A stretch of DNA of 64,000 bases from JAPLJU01 sp036725345. GTDB lineage: Bacteria > Desulfobacterota > Syntrophia > Syntrophales > UBA2192. Position numbers and translations under genes: made by a program. Below the pieces are notes generated by a model. The model ran no database searches, had not been told where the DNA came from, and saw only the letters and a program-made list of their open reading frames with translations. Location: contig DAIMEJ010000005.1 of NCBI GenBank assembly GCA_036725345.1, positions 1 to 64,000 on the forward strand, given 5' to 3'. Positions 57,825 to 64,000 of this stretch are shown here, one piece after another (position 1 is the first letter of the stretch; the number at the start of each line of letters is the position of its first letter).

Positions 57825-58058
57825 TTATATCACGAGCCTGATCCCGGCGTAGTAACAGCAGCAGGCATTTGAAAAGTTATTGTCGAAAACCCTCGTCCGT
57901 CCGTCCCTGAAGGATATCTTCACGTATGAGATGCCGCCGAGGACCATGGAATTCCACTCCTCGACAACGACGCCCATACCCCACTGGGGATAACGTTGAT
58001 GGACGACCTTGTCGCCCATCTTCAGATAAATTTTCCGGATCTCTTCCATGACCGACAC
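57825..58058 (-). CDS. Small DUF3553-like protein
   Basis: The 77-residue protein reads KMGDKVVHQRYPQWGMGVVV, then VKISFRDGRTRVFDNNF, close to the DUF3553 pattern (GDKV.HP..G.G.V....V.F..G). It ends in an unusual CCCYYAGIRLVI cluster. DUF3553 domains recur at the C-termini of UvrD helicases and transcription-linked proteins; the stand-alone form has no assigned role. Confidence 0.65.
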   Translation of the reverse strand: MSVMEEIRKIYLKMGDKVVHQRYPQWGMGVVVEEWNSMVLGGISYVKISFRDGRTRVFDNNFSNACCCYYAGIRLVI

Positions 58059-58106
58059 CCTGAGGGAAAGGAAACCTTCGGTCCGCCGGATACGGTCCCC
58101 GACAAA

Positions 58107-58607
58107 CTACATCTTGTACTTCCCGAAATCCTCGTCGGAAAGGTTTTCCAAAAAATCCTTCAATTCCTCCTTCTTGAGTTTGTCCAGTTCTTCCCCCTTC
58201 TTGACAAAATCGATGCTCCGCGACTTCTCGATGACCTGTTCGGCAATATAAATCGGGGCGTTGACCCTGAGCGCCAGCGCGATGGCATCACTCGGACGAG
58301 AGTCTATGGTCACGACCTTGCCGTCCTTCATGAGGTGGATCAGGGCGAAGAAGGTGTTGTTTTTCAAATCGATGATTTCGATCTTGATGACCTTGCCATC
58401 CAGAATCTTCACCATCTCCCTTAGAAGGTCATGGGTCATCGGACGGGAGAAACTGATCTTCTCGAGCTCCGTCGCGATCGCGCTTGCCTCGAAAAGCCCG
58501 ATCCAGATGGGGACCGCCCTTTTCCCGTCCAGGTCCTTCAGGATCACAATGGGTGTGTTCGTCAGGGGGTCTATCGTCAGACCCGAGACCTTCATTTCAA
58601 CAAACAT
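58107..58607 (-). CDS. Bifunctional nuclease (DUF151) family protein
   Basis: The 166-residue protein shows the BFN plan: TNTPIVILKDLDGKRAVPIW, IGLFEASAIATELEKISFSR, PMTHDLLREMVKILDGKVIK, then VTIDSRPSDAIALALRVNAP. Family members have been reported to cut DNA and RNA; in vivo role is unclear. It follows miaB by 10 bases, a frequent pairing. Confidence 0.88.
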   Translation of the reverse strand: MFVEMKVSGLTIDPLTNTPIVILKDLDGKRAVPIWIGLFEASAIATELEKISFSRPMTHDLLREMVKILDGKVIKIEIIDLKNNTFFALIHLMKDGKVVTIDSRPSDAIALALRVNAPIYIAEQVIEKSRSIDFVKKGEELDKLKKEELKDFLENLSDEDFGKYKM

Positions 58608-58617
58608 TCACAACCTC

Positions 58618-59952
58618 CTAGACGCTTGATCCATCCGCCGGCTCGCCGCGAAGCGAATGCTGATAGGCCGCCGAAATACGAACGGAAACGGTCCGGCCCA
58701 GACAGTTTGACCGTGAGCCGAAGTTCACAATCCGGTTCGTCCGCGTCCGCCCCGTGAACTCCCGCCGGTTCTGCTTGCTGTATCCCTCGACGAGCACGGC
58801 CTCCGTCCGCCCGACACAGGCCAGATTTTTCTGCAGCGTGTGCCTGTCCTGGAGGGCCTGAAGCTCCCGCAGCCTGAGACCTTTCTCCGCCTCGGGCACT
58901 TTCCCGTCCAGCTGCGACGCCCCCGTTCCCGGCCGCGCCGAGTATTTGAAGGAAAAAAGACCGTCGAACCTGATGTTTTCCATCAGGTCCAGGGTGGCCC
59001 GGAAATCCTTCTCCGTCTCACCGGGGAAGCCGACAATCATGTCGGAGGTGATACTGATATCCGGACAGGCCTCCCGGAGCCTTTCCACCTTCGCGAGGTA
59101 TTCCCCCATCGTGTAACAACGGTTCATCCGCTCCAGGATCCGGTCCGACCCGGACTGCACCGGCAGATGGATGTGCTCGCAGACTGTCTCGACCTCCTTG
59201 AAACAGCGAATGATATCCCCTGTGAGGTCCCGGGGATGAGAGGTCGTGAAACGGATTCTCTCGATACCGTCCACCTCGCCGACGGCTCTCAGAAGCGACG
59301 CGAAGTTGTGACCGTTCCCGAGGGTCTTGCCGTAGGAATTCACATTCTGACCGAGCAGGGTCACCTCTTTGACGCCGGAGGCGGCCAGGAGCCTTATCTC
59401 CGACACAATGTCCCCGAACTTTCGGCTCTCTTCCGCGCCCCTCAGATAAGGCACCACGCAAAAGGCGCAAAAATTGTTGCAGCCTTGCATGATGGTCACA
59501 AAGGCCGTGACGGTTCCCCTTTCGGGAATCGTGACGATGCCGGTGGAAGACACCGTCTCATGGAAAGCCGTCTCGACGACGGGTGACCCCGTCCGCTCAA
59601 CGGACGCGATGACCGACGGAAGTCTGTGAATATTATGGGTTCCCAGGACAAAGTCAAGGCCTGGAATTTTTTTAAAGAACTCACCGCCCAGCTGCTGGGC
59701 CAGGCAGCCGCTCACCCCCAGGATGAGCCCGGGCTTTCTTTCTTTCATCCCCCGGTACCGGCCCAGTTGACTGTAGGCCTTCTGGTCGGCTTTTTCCCTG
59801 ATGCTGCACGTATTGACGATGATGAGATCAGCCCGCTTCGGCTCTCGCGTCGGTTCATAACCGTGCCCCCTGAGCAGTTCTATCATCTGCTCGGAGTCAT
59901 GGACGTTCATCTGGCAGCCGAAGGTCTGAACATAAATTTTCCTGGTGCTCAA
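58618..59952 (-). CDS. miaB: tRNA-2-methylthio-N6-dimethylallyladenosine synthase
   Basis: The 444-residue protein has a UPF0004 domain at the N-terminus with cysteines in YVQTFGCQMNVHDSEQMIEL and VNTCSIREKADQKAYSQLG. The radical-SAM core has MQGCNNFCAFCVVPYLRGAE (CxxxCxxC), and a C-terminal TRAM domain. It adds the methylthio group to i6A37 in tRNAs using two Fe-S clusters. Confidence 0.95.
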   Translation of the reverse strand: MSTRKIYVQTFGCQMNVHDSEQMIELLRGHGYEPTREPKRADLIIVNTCSIREKADQKAYSQLGRYRGMKERKPGLILGVSGCLAQQLGGEFFKKIPGLDFVLGTHNIHRLPSVIASVERTGSPVVETAFHETVSSTGIVTIPERGTVTAFVTIMQGCNNFCAFCVVPYLRGAEESRKFGDIVSEIRLLAASGVKEVTLLGQNVNSYGKTLGNGHNFASLLRAVGEVDGIERIRFTTSHPRDLTGDIIRCFKEVETVCEHIHLPVQSGSDRILERMNRCYTMGEYLAKVERLREACPDISITSDMIVGFPGETEKDFRATLDLMENIRFDGLFSFKYSARPGTGASQLDGKVPEAEKGLRLRELQALQDRHTLQKNLACVGRTEAVLVEGYSKQNRREFTGRTRTNRIVNFGSRSNCLGRTVSVRISAAYQHSLRGEPADGSSV

Positions 59953-60101
59953 GATCTCAAAACATCCAAAAAATATGAATACTTCCCTGATGGAAACCTA
60001 ATACATGGAAATGCCATAGTCAACAGATATTTCTCACCCGCTCAGGCAGATGCCGATCCTGCCGATGTTCCCGGGCCGACGGGTGAAATTCCACGCCGAA
60101 A

Positions 60102-60134
60102 GAAAAAAGGGTTCCGCCGTTTCGGCGGAACCCT
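60102..60134 (-). terminator. Terminator of the DegP-like gene
   Basis: AGGGTTCCGCCG (60108-60119) pairs with CGGCGGAACCCT (60123-60134); on the minus strand TTTTTT follows directly. It lies 26 bases past the stop codon. Confidence 0.92.
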
Positions 60135-60160
60135 CCCGATTGCTCAGGGTTCATAAGAAA

Positions 60161-61294
<1,134 letters not shown>

Positions 61295-61519
61295 CCTGTT
61301 ACCTCCTCAGAGAAAATCAAAAAGAGGCGGCATATATAGTCAAAGGTTCATCATTTATCAACAATATTGTTTCAGCGGGACGAAGCGGTATCAGGCGCTC
61401 ATCCGCAGGGTCCTTCGATGGAAGCTCAACAGGACCCCGCATTTACTTCTTTTTCTTCCCCTGCTCCTCACCGCCGCGTACACCCTGTCAGGGTTGCCTC
61501 CCGCCTTGAACAGCATTTA

Positions 61520-62233
61520 TCAAATGTTCTCCCTCCGGACGCCTGCGACATAGAGATGACAGATGCCGAACGTCAGCGGACGAACCTCCAGCACATCGAA
61601 TCCCTGCTCCTCCACCCGCCGCACCACCTCCTTCGGCGCGGGGAAGGCCTTCACCGTATCACGCAGGTAGGCATAGGGCTCCCGGCTCCCCGATACCATT
61701 CCGCCGATGAAGGGCAGGAGCCGTTCGAGATAAAAGAGATAGGGACGTCGAAAAAGGGGCTGACCCGGGAGGGAGAATTCAAGGATCGCTATTTTCCCCC
61801 CCCTTTGCAGGAGTCTTCGGACCCCGCTGAAGAGCCTTTTCCAGTCCGCAATGTTTCGAATGCCGTATGAAACCATGGCGTGATCAAACACACCGTCCCT
61901 GAAGGGCATGGCGCAGGCGTCCGCCCGAACCGGGAAGTAACGGACCCCGCGGTGTTTTTTTTTGTTCTTTCGCGCGGCCACTGTAAGCATCAAGGGCGAC
62001 AGATCGATCCCCACGACGGAGCACTTTTCTCTTTTCATCGCCGCGAAAGCCAGGTCCCCCGTGCCCGTCGCGATATCGAGGACGAGGTCCCCATCCTTCA
62101 TGCGGAGGGATTTGACCGCCATCCTGCGCCACATGAAATCAATGCCGAGCGAGAGAAGATGATTCAGAAGGTCGTAGGACGGCGCAACCCTGTCAAACAT
62201 ACCCGCCATGGTCTTTGCGCCCCTGTTCTCCAT
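61520..62233 (-). CDS. menG: Demethylmenaquinone / ubiquinone methyltransferase
   Basis: The 237-residue class I methyltransferase of the UbiE/MenG family shows FDRVAPSYDLLNHLLSLGID, VLDIATGTGDLAFAAMKREK (SAM motif), MVSYGIRNIADWKRLFSGVR and ILEFSLPGQPLFRRPYLFYL. In anaerobes it makes menaquinone, hence MenG rather than ubiquinone UbiE. It is divergent from nrdD. The 225 bases downstream hold no gene. Confidence 0.92.
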   Translation of the reverse strand: MENRGAKTMAGMFDRVAPSYDLLNHLLSLGIDFMWRRMAVKSLRMKDGDLVLDIATGTGDLAFAAMKREKCSVVGIDLSPLMLTVAARKNKKKHRGVRYFPVRADACAMPFRDGVFDHAMVSYGIRNIADWKRLFSGVRRLLQRGGKIAILEFSLPGQPLFRRPYLFYLERLLPFIGGMVSGSREPYAYLRDTVKAFPAPKEVVRRVEEQGFDVLEVRPLTFGICHLYVAGVRRENI

Positions 62234-62439
62234 CCTTTTTCCCCGCCTGAAAGAAATTCCCGTTAATGACCGATCAAAGTGACAAAAAATCAGAGTAATA
62301 GGCTAATATATAATAATACCGAATGCTTAGAAAAAATAAAATGGGGCGTTGTCCCCGATTTCCTTCTGTGCTATTAGGACGCAACCTGAAGGACAAGCAA
62401 AAAAATTAGGATTTTTCTCGTAAAAATGAAAAATTTTCT

Positions 62440-62487
62440 TGCCTATATATTGTATTAAGGTTAAAATTCAACCACAACATATTGGGG
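62440..62487 (+). promoter_or_regulatory. Tandem NrdR-box-like sites
   Basis: TGCCTATATATTGTAT (62440-62455) and CCACAACATATTGGGG (62472-62487) each match about 12 of 16 positions of the NrdR consensus ACACWATATATWGTGT. Their starts are 32 bases apart, close to three helical turns as in known NrdR-controlled promoters. The second ends 43 bases before nrdD. Confidence 0.6.
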
Positions 62488-62530
62488 TAAAGCATTCTTA
62501 TTTCTAAAATTCGAAAAAAAGGAGGGGTGA

Positions 62531-64000
62531 ATGCACATCGAAATACGCAAGCGTGACGGGCGTTTAGTCAAATTTGACGCCCAGAAAATCACGAATGCGA
62601 TCGCCAAAGCCGGCGCCGCATCCGGCGAGTTCGACGAAGAAACCTCAAGAAAACTGACCATCAAGGTTCTGGCCTGCGCCGAAAGACTCTTCGAAACGGA
62701 CATCCCGAGCGTTGAAGAAATCCAGGACATCGTGGAGGAAATCCTTCTGTCCTCGCCCTATCGCAGGACTGCCAAGGCTTATATCATATATCGTGAACAA
62801 CATGCCAGGCTTCGAGACATCACCAACAAGATGGAAGTGGACCTGGTGGATCAATACCTGAAGAAATCGGACTGGAAAATCAACGAGAACAGCAATATGG
62901 ACTACTCCCTCCAGGGGCTCAACAACTACATCTCCTCGGAGGTGAGCAAGGTCTACTGGCTCAATGAAATCTACTCCCCCGAGATCCGGAGAGCCCACAC
63001 AGATGGCGATTTCCACATCCATGATTTAAGCCTCCTTTCCGTCTACTGTGTGGGCTGGGATCTCTATGACCTCCTCAACGAGGGGTTCCGGGGCGTCTCC
63101 GGGAAGGTGGAAAGCCGTCCGGCCAAGCATCTGCGGAGCGCCCTCGGGCAGGTCATCAATTTCTTCTACACCCTGCAGGGCGAGGCGGCCGGGGCGCAGG
63201 CCTTTTCCAATTTCGACACCCTCATGGCCCCCTTCATCCGCTACGACGGCCTCCAGTACCGGGAGATCAAGCAGGCCCTGCAGGAATTCATCTTCAACAT
63301 CAACGTCCCCACGAGGGTCGGTTTCCAGACACCCTTCACGAACGTGACCCTGGACGTCATGGTGCCGAGTTTCTACCGGGACATGAACGTCATCATCGGC
63401 GGGGAGGCGCAGAAGGAAACGTACGGTGAATTTCAGCACGAGATGAACCTTTTCAACAAGGCGTTCTTAGAGGTGATGGCGGAGGGGGATGCGAAGGGAA
63501 GAGTCTTCACATTCCCCATCCCCACCTACAACATCACGAAGGATTTCGACTGGGACAACCCCGTCCTCAAGGGGTTGTGGGACATGAGCGCGAAATACGG
63601 CGTTCCCTACTTCTCGAACTTCGTCAATTCCGACATGAACCCCGAGGACGCCAGGAGCATGTGCTGCAGGCTCCGCATCGACAACCGGGAGCTGGAAACG
63701 AGGGGCGGGGGCCTCTTCGGGTCGAATCCGCTGACGGGTTCCATCGGGGTGGTCACCGTCAACATGCCGAGGATCGGCTACCTGAGCAAGACCGAAGAGG
63801 ATTTCAAGAAGCGCCTCGAGCGTCTCATGGTCATGGCCAGGGAAAGCCTGGAGACGAAGCGCAAGGTCTTGGAGAAATTCACCGAGGGCAATCTCTACCC
63901 CTACACGAAATACTACCTGCGCAACATCAAGACCAAGCTCGGCGCGTACTGGAAGAACCACTTCTCGACGATCGGGCTCGTGGGCATGAACGAGGCCTGC
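62531..64000 (+). CDS. nrdD: Anaerobic ribonucleoside-triphosphate reductase, N-terminal part
   Basis: The frame is open to the window edge; 490 codons are visible. It starts at the ATG at 62531 with GGAGGGG upstream. Residues about 3-95 form an ATP-cone (IRKRDGRLVKFDAQKITNAI ... PYRRTAKAYIIYREQHARL) that controls overall activity. The barrel follows, with HTDGDFHIHDLSLLSVYCVG and NINVPTRVGFQTPFTNVTLD, FPIPTYNITKDFDWD, and GGLFGSNPLTGSIGVVTVNM. The C-terminal glycyl-radical and zinc regions lie outside the window. It reduces NTPs under anaerobiosis and needs the NrdG activase. Transcription is likely under NrdR. Confidence 0.95.
   Translation, partial: MHIEIRKRDGRLVKFDAQKITNAIAKAGAASGEFDEETSRKLTIKVLACAERLFETDIPSVEEIQDIVEEILLSSPYRRTAKAYIIYREQHARLRDITNKMEVDLVDQYLKKSDWKINENSNMDYSLQGLNNYISSEVSKVYWLNEIYSPEIRRAHTDGDFHIHDLSLLSVYCVGWDLYDLLNEGFRGVSGKVESRPAKHLRSALGQVINFFYTLQGEAAGAQAFSNFDTLMAPFIRYDGLQYREIKQALQEFIFNINVPTRVGFQTPFTNVTLDVMVPSFYRDMNVIIGGEAQKETYGEFQHEMNLFNKAFLEVMAEGDAKGRVFTFPIPTYNITKDFDWDNPVLKGLWDMSAKYGVPYFSNFVNSDMNPEDARSMCCRLRIDNRELETRGGGLFGSNPLTGSIGVVTVNMPRIGYLSKTEEDFKKRLERLMVMARESLETKRKVLEKFTEGNLYPYTKYYLRNIKTKLGAYWKNHFSTIGLVGMNEAC

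Noticed and set aside
61367..61519. Possible small plus-strand gene after the DegP-like gene
   Set aside because: A hydrophobic frame can be read, but it has no start codon or ribosome site in frame and overlaps the menG 3' end.

Overview
The window is GC-rich chromosomal DNA of an anaerobic Gram-negative bacterium, most likely a member of the Desulfobacterota (former Deltaproteobacteria) close to the Syntrophales. This is an inference. It rests on the LL-diaminopimelate aminotransferase (DapL) type lysine pathway, an oxygen-independent ribonucleotide reductase (NrdD), FMN-type class 1B dihydroorotate dehydrogenase (PyrD/PyrK), a mannose-family PTS fragment, AddAB-like recombination nucleases and the cmk-rpsA-ihfB block.

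Layout. Positions 1-3.4 kb hold a three-gene minus-strand operon (GT4 glycosyltransferase cut by the window edge, YdjC/HpnK deacetylase, ATP-grasp/methyltransferase fusion). A 1-kb IS200-like (Y1/HUH) element with perfect 28-bp terminal inverted repeats lies at 3973-5007, next to a secreted SYLF protein. From 5.7 to 12.2 kb come an FMN oxidoreductase, a cysteine desulfurase remnant, a metallo-beta-lactamase-fold hydrolase and a minus-strand operon PTS IIA-IIB-IIC-rimI-pyrK-pyrD. A 120-bp repeat present in inverted orientation brackets pyrD through the NUDIX gene. AddB-like and AddA-like proteins occupy 13-19 kb. They are followed by a cysteine-rich stand-alone sigma-region-4 protein, then cmk-rpsA-sppA-ihfB, and at 25.9-28.7 kb an M48/TPR protease and two paralogous secreted Cache-domain proteins.

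The accessory core is 29,439-40,063. It is an integrated element bounded by 47-bp perfect direct repeats, one inside an intact tRNA-Cys gene and one a truncated copy. It encodes a tyrosine integrase, excisionase-like and XRE/RHH regulators, a Prim-Pol/ATPase replication protein, a P27-type small terminase and an HK97-type major capsid protein. No portal, protease, large terminase or tail genes are recognisable. It looks like a phage satellite (capsid-encoding, helper-dependent) with several small unknown AT-rich cargo genes at its integrase-proximal end.

Positions 40.0-40.4 kb carry tRNA-Cys, tRNA-Gly and tRNA-Val. From 41.2 to 57.7 kb is one long minus-strand biosynthetic and housekeeping array read xerC-hslV-hslU-argB-argD-argF-argG-argH-(LptM-like)-lysA-dapF-dapA-dapB-dapL-folK-(YHS-like)-fsa-pgsA. 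It converts N-acetylglutamate to arginine and aspartate semialdehyde to lysine through meso-DAP. The window closes with miaB, a bifunctional nuclease, a DegP-like protease, menG/ubiE and the 5' part of nrdD, which has a convincing pair of NrdR-box-like sites upstream.
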